From Hymenobacter puniceus (lineage in GTDB: Bacteria; Bacteroidota; Bacteroidia; Cytophagales; Hymenobacteraceae): DNA of 64,000 nt. The notes beneath the pieces were generated by a model that saw only the letters and a program-made list of their open reading frames with translations, ran no database searches and had not been told where the DNA came from. The position numbers and the translations under genes are program-made. The stretch covers positions 310,001-374,000 of the forward strand of contig NZ_JACSCX010000001.1 of assembly GCF_014333525.1 (NCBI RefSeq). The letters run 5' to 3'. Below are positions 7,341-16,056 of the stretch, piece by piece (position 1 is the first letter of the stretch; the number at the start of each line of letters is the position of its first letter).

Positions 7341-8237
7341 CTACTTCAGATATTTGCCCAGGGGCACCACTTTGTAGAGCGGGTCGTTGGCAAAAATTTT
7401 GGGCAGTATGGCCGCGTGGCGCTGGCCCATGATTACCAGTACCCGCTGGGCCTGCTCACGGGCCTGGATGGTCACAATGTTTGAATACACCTTCAAGTCG
7501 CGCTCAAGAAACAGCGAAATGTACTCGGCCCCGATGTATCGTTTGCTGACGTAAGCGGTGTCGACATACTCCGCAGGCGGGTTGGTAAACCGACCATTTT
7601 GCACCCGGGCGGGGTTCACGAACATCACGCGGTAGGTGAAGTCGAGCACGGCGGGGTCGTTGAGGAATACCAAGAAGTCTTTCAACGGCAGGTTACGCTC
7701 CCGAAAGCTTGCCTGGGGCTCCCGGCCCAACTCCGAGAAGTCGTTTGTGCCCTTCAAAAAGCCGTCGATGTTGTCGCCGTGCGTGAGGATGCGGTTGGAT
7801 ACGCTTTCGTAGCAGTCGACGCCGAAAATGCGCGGGTGGCCTAAGGCCTTAGCCAACTGATGGCCGAACTGATACCGCTCGGACCGGCCGTATGGCACAT
7901 CCTTGAGATGCACCGCACCAGCTTTATACAGCGCGTACAGGCTATCGACACTGGCTTGGTCCTCGGGCGCGGTTTCAATCATGATCAGGTCGGGCTTGAA
8001 CTTAAGCAGTTGCCGGTTGACGTCGGCTATTTCACGCTGCCGCGACTCGCTTAGCAAATCTCCGGTCGGCGCACTCGTAAAGCTAGACTGGCCAAAGTGC
8101 GCGCTGCCCAACACCATAATTTCCACCTGCGGTTTGGGCTTGGCCGCAGCTACCTCTTTGGCCACTTTTTTCAGATCCTGGGCGTAGCTGGAAACGGCCA
8201 ACAAACTTAGAACGGATAAGAATAGGATTGCTTTCAT
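7341..8237 (-). CDS. Secreted TraB/Tiki-like (DUF5694-type) protein
   Basis: The ATG at 8237 starts a signal peptide (MKAILFLSVLSLLAVSSYAQ). The mature protein has the hallmarks of the TraB/GumN/Tiki superfamily: an early GxxH (EIMVLGSAHFGQ, about residue 46), a conserved Glu in DLIMIETAPEDQ, and a late GxxH (VLVIMGQRHAAIL, near residue 280). Tiki members are metal-dependent proteases; the activity of bacterial relatives is largely unknown. In Bacteroidota similar proteins are labelled DUF5694; that assignment is from memory of the family. An open frame continues 201 bp upstream but consists of the degraded zeta-like gene. Confidence 0.75.
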   Translation of the reverse strand: MKAILFLSVLSLLAVSSYAQDLKKVAKEVAAAKPKPQVEIMVLGSAHFGQSSFTSAPTGDLLSESRQREIADVNRQLLKFKPDLIMIETAPEDQASVDSLYALYKAGAVHLKDVPYGRSERYQFGHQLAKALGHPRIFGVDCYESVSNRILTHGDNIDGFLKGTNDFSELGREPQASFRERNLPLKDFLVFLNDPAVLDFTYRVMFVNPARVQNGRFTNPPAEYVDTAYVSKRYIGAEYISLFLERDLKVYSNIVTIQAREQAQRVLVIMGQRHAAILPKIFANDPLYKVVPLGKYLK

Positions 8238-8284
8238 CCGGGCTAAGGTAGGAGACGGAGCGGATTTCGGGCTTGAAGTGGTCT

Positions 8285-8640
8285 GAAGCGGAACCGGTCC
8301 GAAGCGGAAGTGTGGCAGCCGAGACAAAAAATCAACTGATACACCATGGCGCTGCCGAAAGCAATAACATAAATACGCATAACCAGCGTGGCTTCCAGCG
8401 CGAAGGTTTCGTCGGCAGCCAGTATCTTCTGCAGGCACGTCAGCATCAGCCGGCCTGCACGCTCACCGTCTCGGGCTGAAACGGTGAGAGGCCCCGCGCA
8501 ATTTCATCGGCATTCACGAACTCTCAGCAGCCCAGCAGTCCCGGCAGCAGTGCGTACACAGATGTGGTTTTGCCTGCGCCATTGCAGCCCGCCAAGAGGC
8601 TAAGAATTTTTATGACTAGCAAGGTGAGGAGCTGCCCCAT
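8285..8640 (-). pseudogene. Zeta-toxin-like (COG4185-type) AAA ATPase, degraded
   Basis: From a possible ATG at 8640 the minus strand reads LAGCNGAGKTTSVYALLPGL (a P-loop), then a TGA, and in the same frame EFVNADEIARGLSPFQPETV and QKILAADETFALEATL. These are consecutive motifs of the COG4185/zeta-toxin-like ATPases (GPNGAGKTT, NADEIARGLSP, FAFETTL). The family has Arg just before EFVNADE, so one CGA-to-TGA change explains the stop. After ETFALEATL the homology moves to another frame (HGVSVDFLSRLPHF), which points to a frameshift, and the rest is missing. It is a non-functional remnant, probably of a toxin-antitoxin or mobile cassette. Confidence 0.75.
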
Positions 8641-8649
8641 AACAGCAAC

Positions 8650-8680
8650 GGCCCGCCGCTTCAGGTGAAGCCGGCGGGCC
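8650..8680 (-). terminator. GC-rich hairpin after the AT-rich membrane gene
   Basis: GGCCCGCCG-CTTCA pairs with TGAAG-CCGGCGGGCC (one bulge). It lies about 20 bp past the stop at 8700, but only a broken T run follows on the minus strand, so termination strength is doubtful. Confidence 0.5.
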
Positions 8681-8699
8681 GGAAGTAGCAAGCTACGTT

Positions 8700-9086
8700 T
8701 CAATTCGTTTCTGCTTTCTCTACTGTAATTGTACTACGAATGTAGTTTAGCATAATCAAGCCAATAATTACCATCATTATCCTGTACAAATAGAACTCAA
8801 TACTGTATGAAGAATCGTCCATCGTTTCATTAAGAAAACGACCCACTAAATTCATTACAGGGCCAACTATCATTGTAATAATTAACCACCACTTCAGGCT
8901 TGCAAGTGCATATTTATGCTTAGTAATAACCAGAAGTAGCAGAGCAGCCATCCATATCAGGCGAGCAACATCAGTTACATTGATTCTCTTTGTCAGCACA
9001 TAGCAGGATAATATCAGGCCAACGACTAAAACCATTACTATTATCCAGTAGATAACAGCACTGCTAAAAACAGTTTTCTCTTTCAT
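8700..9086 (-). CDS. Small membrane protein, unknown function
   Basis: A 128-residue protein with about four hydrophobic segments (VIYWIIVMVLVVGLIL, ARLIWMAALLLLV, KWWLIITMIVGPVM, YRIMMVIIGLIML). No family is recognised. The ATG at 9086 (MKEKTVF) is preferred over a TTG seven codons earlier. Its base composition is clearly more AT-rich than the flanking genes, with codons such as ATA and TTA, and it sits beside the degraded zeta-like gene, so recent acquisition is plausible. Confidence 0.65.
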   Translation of the reverse strand: MKEKTVFSSAVIYWIIVMVLVVGLILSCYVLTKRINVTDVARLIWMAALLLLVITKHKYALASLKWWLIITMIVGPVMNLVGRFLNETMDDSSYSIEFYLYRIMMVIIGLIMLNYIRSTITVEKAETN

Positions 9087-9111
9087 AACTATTGAGTTAT
9101 CCAGCAATTCC

Positions 9112-10740
9112 TCACACCTGAATCACGCCCACGTTATACGCCTTTTCAATGGGCGCGTGGTTAGCCATGCTGATGCCCTGGGAAATGACTTTGCGGGTTT
9201 CCAACGGGTCGATGATGGCGTCGACCCAGAGGCGGGCCGCGGCGTAGTAGGGCGAGAGTTGCTCGTCGTAGCGGGCTTTGATGCGGTCCAGTAGCTCCTT
9301 CTCGGCTTCGGGCGTGATGACTTCGCCTTTGGCTTTCAAGGACGCTACCTGAATCTGGAGGAGCGTGTTGGCGGCGGCGGCCCCGCTCATTACGGCCAGT
9401 TGGGCCGTGGGCCAGGCCACAATCAGGCGCGGGTCGTAGGCTTTGCCGCACATGGCGTAGTTGCCGGCCCCGTAGCTGTTGCCAATGACCACCGAAAACT
9501 TGGGCACCACGGAGTTGGCCATGGCATTCACCATCTTGGCGCCGTCCTTGATGATGCCGCCGTGCTCACTCTGCGAGCCCACCATGAAGCCCGACACGTC
9601 GTGCAGGAACACCAGCGGAATGCGCTTCTGGTTGCAGTTCATGATGAAGCGCGCCGCCTTGTCGGCCGAGTCGGAGTAGATGACGCCGCCCATCTGCATG
9701 GCGCCCTTCTTGGTCTTCACAATTTTGCGCTGGTTAGCCACGATGCCCACGGCCCAGCCATCGATGCGGGCGAGGCCGCAGAGCAGCGTCTGGCCGTAGA
9801 GGTCCTTGTATGGCTCGAACTCGGAATCATCGACCAAGCGGTTGATAATATCCATCATGTCGTAGGGCTTGGCGCGGTCGGCGGGTAGCAAGCCCAGGAT
9901 TTCGGCCGGGTTTTCCTTAGGTGCGGCGGGCGTTTTGCGCGAGAAGCCGGCCGTGGCGTGGCCACCCAGCTTATCGAAGATATTGCGGATGTGCTCCAGG
10001 CACTCTTCGTCGGTCTGGAACTTATAGTCTGTCACACCCGAAATTTCGGAGTGCGTGGTGGCGCCGCCCAGCGTTTCGTTGTCGATGGATTCGCCGATGG
10101 CCGACTTCACCAGGTAGGAGCCCGCCAGGAACACCGAGCCGGTACCGTCCACAATCATGGCCTCATCACTCATAATCGGCAGGTAGGCCCCGCCGGCCAC
10201 GCACGGACCCATAATGGCGGCCAGCTGCACGATGCCCATGCTGCTCATCACGGCGTTGTTGCGGAAGATGCGGCCGAAGTGCTCCTTATCGGGGAAGATT
10301 TCGTCCTGCATCGGCAGGTACACGCCTGCCGAATCGACGAGGTAGATGATGGGCAGCTTGTTTTCGATGCTGATTTCCTGGGCCCGCAGGTTTTTCTTGG
10401 CCGTAATCGGGAACCAGGCGCCGGCCTTCACGGTGGCGTCGTTGGCGACTACCACGCACTGTCGGCCCTGCACCCAGCCAATGACGACCACCACGCCGCC
10501 GCTAGGGCAGCCGCCTTCCTCCTTGTACATCCCCTCCCCTGCAAACGCCCCGATTTCCACGGTTTCCGAGTCTTTATCCAGCAGATACTCGATTCGCTCC
10601 CGGGCCGTGAGCTTGCCTTTGGCTTTGTGGGCTTCGATGCGCTTCTCGCCGCCGCCGAGGGCCACTTTCTCCAGCCGCTTTTTCAGTTGGAAATTGAGTT
10701 GCTTGATGCTGTCTTCGTTTCTGTTGAATTCGAGGTTCAT
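9112..10740 (-). CDS. Acyl-CoA carboxylase, carboxyltransferase (beta) subunit
   Basis: A 542-residue carboxyltransferase of the propionyl/methylcrotonyl-CoA carboxylase type, with the crotonase-like N and C domains. Diagnostic stretches are KLTARERIEYLLD, VDSAGVYLPMQDEIFPDKEH, FGRIFRNNAVMSS, GPCVAGGAYLPIMSDEA and, in the C domain, FLHDVSGFMVGSQSEHGGII and GNSYGAGNYAMCG. The QDEIFPDKEHFGRIF sequence is closest to methylcrotonyl-CoA carboxylase beta subunits, pointing to leucine degradation, but the substrate is not proven. No biotin carboxylase partner is adjacent. The ATG at 10740 begins the conserved MNLEFNRNED; earlier codons are in repeat DNA. Confidence 0.92.
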   Translation of the reverse strand: MNLEFNRNEDSIKQLNFQLKKRLEKVALGGGEKRIEAHKAKGKLTARERIEYLLDKDSETVEIGAFAGEGMYKEEGGCPSGGVVVVIGWVQGRQCVVVANDATVKAGAWFPITAKKNLRAQEISIENKLPIIYLVDSAGVYLPMQDEIFPDKEHFGRIFRNNAVMSSMGIVQLAAIMGPCVAGGAYLPIMSDEAMIVDGTGSVFLAGSYLVKSAIGESIDNETLGGATTHSEISGVTDYKFQTDEECLEHIRNIFDKLGGHATAGFSRKTPAAPKENPAEILGLLPADRAKPYDMMDIINRLVDDSEFEPYKDLYGQTLLCGLARIDGWAVGIVANQRKIVKTKKGAMQMGGVIYSDSADKAARFIMNCNQKRIPLVFLHDVSGFMVGSQSEHGGIIKDGAKMVNAMANSVVPKFSVVIGNSYGAGNYAMCGKAYDPRLIVAWPTAQLAVMSGAAAANTLLQIQVASLKAKGEVITPEAEKELLDRIKARYDEQLSPYYAAARLWVDAIIDPLETRKVISQGISMANHAPIEKAYNVGVIQV

Positions 10741-10770
10741 TGGGGGTGGGACTGGGTGGTGGGGTGGCTC

Positions 10771-10868
10771 TGTCATCCTGAGCGGAGCGAAGAACCTTAT
10801 CACGCCTGAATTGCTACCAGACGTTTCGTTCAGGCGTGATAAGGTCTTTCGCTCCGCTCAGGATGACA
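10771..10868. repeat. Family A inverted repeat element, copy A1
   Basis: Arms of 40 bp (10771-10810 and 10829-10868) are inverted copies with one mismatch and an 18-nt loop. The outer word is TGTCATCCTGAGCGGAGCGA. The inner sequence CGTGATAAGG and the loop resemble copy A3 at 34634. It ends 30 bp before the carboxyltransferase start codon. Confidence 0.85.
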
Positions 10869-10883
10869 CAGGGCATACAGAAC

Positions 10884-10913
10884 AAAAAAAATCCGCCCCT
10901 CGCGGGGCGGATT
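10884..10913 (-). terminator. Intrinsic terminator after the MlaD-like gene
   Basis: AATCCGCCCC pairs with GGGGCGGATT across TCGC; on the minus strand a run of T follows. It lies 35 bp past the stop at 10948. Confidence 0.88.
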
Positions 10914-10947
10914 CAAAGGTAAGAGGATTGCCGTTTGCGGCTGATAC

Positions 10948-11964
10948 CTACTTGATGGTCGTTTTGGTTTCAGTTTCTGTGGTGGTGCCGTTGGGCTTCA
11001 CAGTAGTAGTTTCCACCTCCTTCTTGGCTTTGTCCTTGCCTCCGCCCCCGAACACCGAGAAGTGCACGTAGCGCTTGGGGTTGGCCTGGAAATCAGTGAG
11101 CAGCGTGTTGGTGCTGGCGGCCGTGGCGTTGAGGTTGTTATAGAGCGTAGTATCGTTCATGAGCTTCCCCAACGAGCCTTTCTGGTCCGACAACGAGCGG
11201 TTGAGCGTGGTCATGGTACCCTGCGCTTCGGTCATGGTGGCGTTGAGCTTGCGCATGGCCGGGCCCACCGGGGCACTTTTCAGCGAGTCGCTGAGGGTGG
11301 AGAAGTTGGTGGCAATCCGGTCAAACTTGGCGCTGGTCTTGTTCAGCTCCGACGTCAAGCGGGCCATGTTGGTGGTAATCTGGTTGATGTTGCGCTGGTT
11401 CATAATCAGCAAATTCTTCAGGGCCTCAGTGCTGCCCTGGGCGTTGAGCAGCGTGGCCTGCAGGCTCACCTTGGCTTCTTTGCTCAAAAAGCCATTCACC
11501 TTGGTCAGCGTCGAATCGACGGTTCCAAGCACGGGCAGCGCTTTGGCCTGGAAGGCGTCGGTGATGCTGGCTACGGTGTAGGACTTCAGCTCTTCGCCGC
11601 CATCGTAGATTTTGGAGTTGCGCCCCAGAAACAGCGTAATGGTTTTCGAGCCCAGCAGCGAGCCGCTGAGGCTGGCCACCGTCGAGTCGCCGACGACCAC
11701 ATCTTTCTGCAGCTCTACCGAGACCTTCACTTTGTTGCCTTCCTCGGGTAGCAGGCGCATTTCCTTTACCTGGCCCACTTTCACGCCATTCAGAATCACA
11801 GGGTTGCCCACAGTGAGGCCGTCCACGTTGTCGTAGGTGGCGAAATAAGTATGGTCAGAAGAAAGCAGGTTGCTGCCCTTCAGAAAATTAAAGCCCAGGT
11901 ACAGTGCTACCAGGGCCACGATGCCCAATAGGGCTACTTTGATTTCTTTCGACACGGGGGTCAA
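10948..11964 (-). CDS. MlaD family (MCE domain) lipid-transport protein
   Basis: A 338-residue protein anchored by one N-terminal helix (VALLGIVALVALYLGFNFL), followed by a single MCE domain at about residues 38-115 (ATYDNVDGLTVGNPVILNG, VKVGQVKEMRLL, SLLGSKTITLFLG). The remaining 200 residues are a long helical, coiled-coil-like region. MCE proteins form periplasmic hexamers that pass phospholipids between membranes together with an MlaE/MlaF ABC permease and ATPase; these are not in the window. It is co-directional with the amidase upstream (49-bp gap), so one envelope transcript is likely. Confidence 0.9.
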   Translation of the reverse strand: MTPVSKEIKVALLGIVALVALYLGFNFLKGSNLLSSDHTYFATYDNVDGLTVGNPVILNGVKVGQVKEMRLLPEEGNKVKVSVELQKDVVVGDSTVASLSGSLLGSKTITLFLGRNSKIYDGGEELKSYTVASITDAFQAKALPVLGTVDSTLTKVNGFLSKEAKVSLQATLLNAQGSTEALKNLLIMNQRNINQITTNMARLTSELNKTSAKFDRIATNFSTLSDSLKSAPVGPAMRKLNATMTEAQGTMTTLNRSLSDQKGSLGKLMNDTTLYNNLNATAASTNTLLTDFQANPKRYVHFSVFGGGGKDKAKKEVETTTVKPNGTTTETETKTTIK

Positions 11965-12013
11965 GGCTTAGTGAGAGGCGAGAGAAGACCGCTGCAACGA
12001 ACGGTCTGGCGGG

Positions 12014-12838
12014 CTATTCTCCATTCATGGCCTCCAGCTCGTTTTTATAGTCGCGGAAGGCGCGGAAGATACCCGAGGCCATATACGACTGATTGGTCTT
12101 ATCGTTCAGGTAGGCTTCTTCCTGTCGGTTGGTCAGAAAGCCGGATTCAATCAGCACGGCTGGCATGGTGGATTTCCAGAGCACCAGAAAGCCCGCCTGC
12201 TTCACCCCGCGCGAAGGCCGTTTCACGGTCGTGCGGAACTGCTTATCCACGCGCTGGGCAAACCGGATGCTGTTGACGATGTGGGCGCTTTGGTAGAGAG
12301 AAAACAGGATGTGGCTCTGCGGCGAAGTAGGGTCGAAGCCGTTGTAGCGTTCCTTGTAATTGTCTTCCTGCAGAATTACGGCGTTTTCGCGCTTGGCCAC
12401 GCTCAGGTTAGCATCGGTCTTGTGTGGGCCCATAGTCCAGACTTCGGTGCCGAAAGCGCCGGGCGCGGCGGCATTGCAGTGTACCGAGATAAACAGGTCG
12501 GCGTTGTGCTTATTGGCAATGCCGGCGCGGTCGGCCAGCTCCACAAACACGTCGGTTTTACGGGTGTATACAACCTTTACGCCCGGCATGGAATCTTCTA
12601 TCTGCCGGCCCAGAGCCAGAATAATTTTCAGGGCCACATCGGCCTCTCTGGCTTTCACGCCGGCGCAGCCCCGGTCTTTGCCGCCGTGACCGGCATCGAG
12701 CACAACAGTACGCAGGCGGTAGCCCGCGGGCTTAGCCGACAGCACAGGGCGTGGGGCCGGGCCTTCCGGCGCTACAGCCGCCGGAGCCCCAGAAAAACAG
12801 AGTAACCCCAGCAAACACAACGTGACAATATTCCGCAC
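12014..12838 (-). CDS. N-acetylmuramoyl-L-alanine amidase (Amidase_3)
   Basis: A zinc amidase that cleaves the bond between MurNAc and L-Ala of peptidoglycan. The catalytic set is visible: VVLDAGHGGKDRGC (zinc His), Glu in KAREADVALKI, LFISVHCNAA (zinc His) and AVLIESGFLTN (catalytic Glu). A signal-like segment (RNIVTLCLLGLLCFSGAPA) precedes it. The start is uncertain: a GTG at 12838 gives a compact signal peptide, while a TTG at 12889 would extend into the divergent promoter of lptD; GTG is preferred. The protein has no AMIN or SPOR domain. It is divergent from lptD and upstream of the MlaD-like gene, all envelope functions. Confidence 0.87.
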   Translation of the reverse strand: MRNIVTLCLLGLLCFSGAPAAVAPEGPAPRPVLSAKPAGYRLRTVVLDAGHGGKDRGCAGVKAREADVALKIILALGRQIEDSMPGVKVVYTRKTDVFVELADRAGIANKHNADLFISVHCNAAAPGAFGTEVWTMGPHKTDANLSVAKRENAVILQEDNYKERYNGFDPTSPQSHILFSLYQSAHIVNSIRFAQRVDKQFRTTVKRPSRGVKQAGFLVLWKSTMPAVLIESGFLTNRQEEAYLNDKTNQSYMASGIFRAFRDYKNELEAMNGE

Positions 12839-12868
12839 AGACTTCGTTAGTGAAGAGCAGCGACGCGC

Positions 12869-12876
12869 TACCTTTG
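12869..12876 (+). promoter_or_regulatory. Promoter -7 box for lptD
   Basis: TACCTTTG, an exact match to TAnnTTTG, lies 75 bp before the lptD ATG at 12951 in the divergent gap. No convincing -33 element was found. Confidence 0.6.
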
Positions 12877-12950
12877 CAAACCGCCACAAAATAAACGAAT
12901 AAAACTACGTGGCCGTACCCGAGCCCTTGCCGACCGATACGATTATTTTT

Positions 12951-15824
12951 ATGCGCGGATTTATTCTGCGGGGCCTACGGGCTACCGGGCCAGCTATGTT
13001 GTGCCTGCTGGCGGCATTCGGGCTATTCATTTTCACGGCGCAGGCGCAGGCGCCCACCCCGAGCCAGCAGCAGGCCACTTCGGTGCCCGCCGACGTGCGC
13101 CGCCCTGCCCAGATCCTGCGCGCTGACACGGCCCGCTCGGGTTTGCAGCGCCCCCGCTCCGGCACCGCCGCCGACACCAGCGGCTTGGTGCGCCGTGGCA
13201 GCACGCCCGATTCGCTGAATGTGGCGGCCGGCGCCCGCAAAGGTGGTGTGGAAACTACCGTAAAATATGCTGCCAAAGACTCTATCCGATTTGTGGTAGG
13301 CGAAAAGAAGGCCATTCTGTACGACGCGGCCAGCGTGAACTACGGCGAGATGGATTTGAAAGCCAACCGGATTACGGTGGATTACAGCAACAACCTGCTC
13401 ACGGCCGAAGGCACCCAGGACTCTCTGGGCAAAACCAGCGGGCGGCCTGTGTTCAAGAATGGCGCCGAAACCTACCAGGCCGGCCGCATCAACTACAATT
13501 TCAAGAGCAAGAAAGGCAAGATTGCCGATGCCGTGACGCAGCAGGGCGAAGGCTACCTGCACGCCGAAACCATCAAGAAAAACCAGTTCAACGAAATCTA
13601 CGGGCGCAACGGGCGCTACACCACCTGCAACCTGGAGCACCCCCACTTCTACATCAACGCCAGCAAGATGAAGGTGATTCCGGGCCAAAAGGTGATTACC
13701 GGGCCCTTCAACCTGGTAATTGGCGGCATCCCCACGCCGCTGGGGCTGCCGTTCGGCTACTTCCCCTCGCCCAGCTCCACCCGTGCCTCCGGCCTGATCA
13801 TTCCCACGTTCGGGCAGTCCACGGACCGGGGCTTTTTCCTGCGTAACGGCGGCTACTACTGGGCTGCCAACGACAACATCGGCGTGCGCTTTACCGGCGA
13901 CATCTACTCGGGCGCGGGCCAGCAGTTTGGCGGCTGGCGCGGCCAGGCCGAGATGCAGTACATCAAGCGCTACCGCTACAACGGCCTGTTGAGCTTCGAG
14001 TTTTCGTCGCGGCCATCGGAGCGGCTGTTGCAGGAAGATGGCGTGACGGCTTCGGGCATCGTCTTTCCGCAGGGCCGCAAGCCTCAGACCTTGTGGCTGC
14101 GCTGGAGCCACTCGCCCACGCCCCGGCCAGGCGGCGGTCGTTTTTCGGCCAGCGTGAATGCCGGCAGCGCCCAGTACAACCAGCAGAACTCATTTGAGCC
14201 GCGCCGCTTCCTGACGCCGGCCTTCTCCTCCACCATCAGCTACAGCAAGCAGCTGCGCAACGCGCCCATCAACTACTCGCTGAACCTGAGCCAGACACAG
14301 AATACGCAAACCGGCGAAATGAGCTTCGTGCTGCCCGACGCCACCGTGCAGGTGGCGCGGCAGTACCCGTATCAGTGGCTGGGCCTCTCGCCGCGCGACA
14401 GATTCTACGAGCAGCTTTCCTTCTCTTACTCGCTCACGGGCCAAAATAAGGTCACGAACACCCAGGCGGCGCGGCAGCTCACTGGTGTGCCGTTGCTGGG
14501 TGGCACCAGCACCGGCAGCGTCATCCCAATCCGGCTCGATAACATTGCGGCCTTACTGCGCAACTCCCAGACCGGCCTGCGCCACGATTTCCAGATTCAG
14601 CTAGGCAGCTACAACGTGCTCAAGCACATCAACGTCAGCCCGGCCATCAGCTACAACGAAGTCTGGTATTTCAAGCGCCTCGACTACAGCTACAACCCCG
14701 TGGCCCGGGCTATCCGGGTAGATACCACCACCAGCTTCAACCGGCTCTACACGGTTTCGGGGGGCTTCAACATGGGCACCAATTTCTACGGAACGCTGGT
14801 ACGCAAGGGCACCCGCAAGATCCAGGCAATCCGCCACAAGGTCACGCCCAACATCAGCTACCAGTACGCCCCCAACGCCAACCCCGACTACCGCCAGAAC
14901 CTCAACCTGCCCCTCGGCACCAGCCTTGATGCGCAGGGCCGCCTCGTGGATTCGCGCATTTTCTCGCGCTACGAAGGTTTCCTGTACGGCACGCCCGCCG
15001 GGCAGCGACAGAGCCAGGTGAGCTTCTCGCTGCAGAACGCCGTGGAAATGAAGGTGCGCAACAAAAACGACACTACCGGCACCACGCCCTTCAACAAAGT
15101 CAGTTTGATTGACGGACTCGACTTCAGCGCTGGCTACAACTTCCTAGCCGTAGGTCCCAAGCTGAGCCCACTCAGCGCCACGTTCCGGACCCAGATAGCC
15201 AAGAAGCTCAGCGTTAATATCACCTCGTCTTTTGACTTCTACCAGCGCGACACCTCGGGCGTTACCATCGACAAGTTTCTGTTCGATCAGGAAAACCGCC
15301 GCCTAACGCGCCTCACGTCGGCCTCGCTGCAGCTGAACTACCAGTTCAACCCGGCGCAGAACCCGAACAAGAAAAGCAATGTGCCCCGCGCTGTAGCTCC
15401 CGTAAATGACCCTACGCTCGGCAACCCTAACCCCATCAACCCCTACGAAGACTACGTGGACTTCGAGCTGCCCTGGGAAATGACCACCGGCTTCTCCATT
15501 CTCTACGTCGATCCGGGCGTGCGACCTTCGCGCGGCACCTACGTGCGCACCCGCGCCTTCAGCACAGCCGCACTCAACCTGAGCGGCTCCGTGAAGCTGA
15601 CCAACAACACCCGCGTCGGCTACACCACCAACTACGACTTTATCAACAAAACGCCGGCCTTTACCTCGCTCGACATCTTCCGCGACCTGCACTGCTGGCA
15701 GATTACGGCCAACTGGCGCCCATTCAGCGGCTACGGCCAGGGCTATTTCGTGACCATTGCCGCCAAATCGTCGCTGCTGCAGGATCTGAAGCTGAACCGC
15801 AACCGCACGTTCCTGAATTACTAG
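12951..15824 (+). CDS. lptD: LPS assembly outer-membrane protein LptD
   Basis: A 957-residue outer-membrane protein. The ATG at 12951 starts a signal peptide (LLAAFGLFIFTAQAQA). After a Ser/Thr/Pro-rich linker, residues about 110-240 form the OstA/LptA-like periplasmic domain (DLKANRITVDYSNNLLTAEG, then GQKVITGPFNLVIGGIPTPL). From about residue 270 the chain shows alternating barrel strands with many Tyr/Asn/Arg pairs and a C-terminal strand ending RTFLNY. LptD with LptE places lipopolysaccharide in the outer leaflet. An upstream in-frame GTG at 12909 is less likely because it precedes the signal peptide by 14 polar residues. Confidence 0.93.
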   Translation: MRGFILRGLRATGPAMLCLLAAFGLFIFTAQAQAPTPSQQQATSVPADVRRPAQILRADTARSGLQRPRSGTAADTSGLVRRGSTPDSLNVAAGARKGGVETTVKYAAKDSIRFVVGEKKAILYDAASVNYGEMDLKANRITVDYSNNLLTAEGTQDSLGKTSGRPVFKNGAETYQAGRINYNFKSKKGKIADAVTQQGEGYLHAETIKKNQFNEIYGRNGRYTTCNLEHPHFYINASKMKVIPGQKVITGPFNLVIGGIPTPLGLPFGYFPSPSSTRASGLIIPTFGQSTDRGFFLRNGGYYWAANDNIGVRFTGDIYSGAGQQFGGWRGQAEMQYIKRYRYNGLLSFEFSSRPSERLLQEDGVTASGIVFPQGRKPQTLWLRWSHSPTPRPGGGRFSASVNAGSAQYNQQNSFEPRRFLTPAFSSTISYSKQLRNAPINYSLNLSQTQNTQTGEMSFVLPDATVQVARQYPYQWLGLSPRDRFYEQLSFSYSLTGQNKVTNTQAARQLTGVPLLGGTSTGSVIPIRLDNIAALLRNSQTGLRHDFQIQLGSYNVLKHINVSPAISYNEVWYFKRLDYSYNPVARAIRVDTTTSFNRLYTVSGGFNMGTNFYGTLVRKGTRKIQAIRHKVTPNISYQYAPNANPDYRQNLNLPLGTSLDAQGRLVDSRIFSRYEGFLYGTPAGQRQSQVSFSLQNAVEMKVRNKNDTTGTTPFNKVSLIDGLDFSAGYNFLAVGPKLSPLSATFRTQIAKKLSVNITSSFDFYQRDTSGVTIDKFLFDQENRRLTRLTSASLQLNYQFNPAQNPNKKSNVPRAVAPVNDPTLGNPNPINPYEDYVDFELPWEMTTGFSILYVDPGVRPSRGTYVRTRAFSTAALNLSGSVKLTNNTRVGYTTNYDFINKTPAFTSLDIFRDLHCWQITANWRPFSGYGQGYFVTIAAKSSLLQDLKLNRNRTFLNY

Positions 15825-15832
15825 CGTAGCGT

Positions 15833-15925
15833 GGCAGTAGCGCGAACTTTGCAGTTCGCGCTACTGCGCCGTTAGAATCGTTTGAACAGCGCGGGGGCGC
15901 GAACTACAAAGTTCGCGCTACTGCC
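15833..15925. repeat. Family B inverted repeat element, copy B1
   Basis: Arms of 28 bp (15833-15860 and 15898-15925) match inverted with one mismatch. Each arm is itself a hairpin: GCAGTAGCGCGAACT at 15834-15848 pairs with AGTTCGCGCTACTGC at 15853-15867. The 37-bp core contains GAATCGTT and GCGCGGGG, shared with copy B2 at 41208. It starts 9 bp after the lptD stop. Confidence 0.85.
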
Positions 15926-15981
15926 GTGCCAGCCCTTCAAGTGTGTAACGGTTGCGTTTGGCCGGCTTATTTCTGAAAAAT

Positions 15982-16000
15982 CCGCAGCTTTGACCTGCGG
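15982..16000 (+). other. Small hairpin before panB
   Basis: CCGCAG and CTGCGG pair across seven bases, with an A run before and TTTTT about 12 bp after. It may be a weak terminator or part of the panB leader. Confidence 0.35.
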
Positions 16001-16056
16001 CTCCGGCTGGCATTTTTCTGTTTGCAACTCCCCACGCTCCTAATACCCTCACAACC

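Noticed and set aside
10914..10921. TACCTTTG box on the minus strand between the MlaD-like stop and its terminator
   Set aside because: Transcription from it would run at once into the terminator at 10884-10913, so it is unlikely to be the carboxyltransferase promoter.
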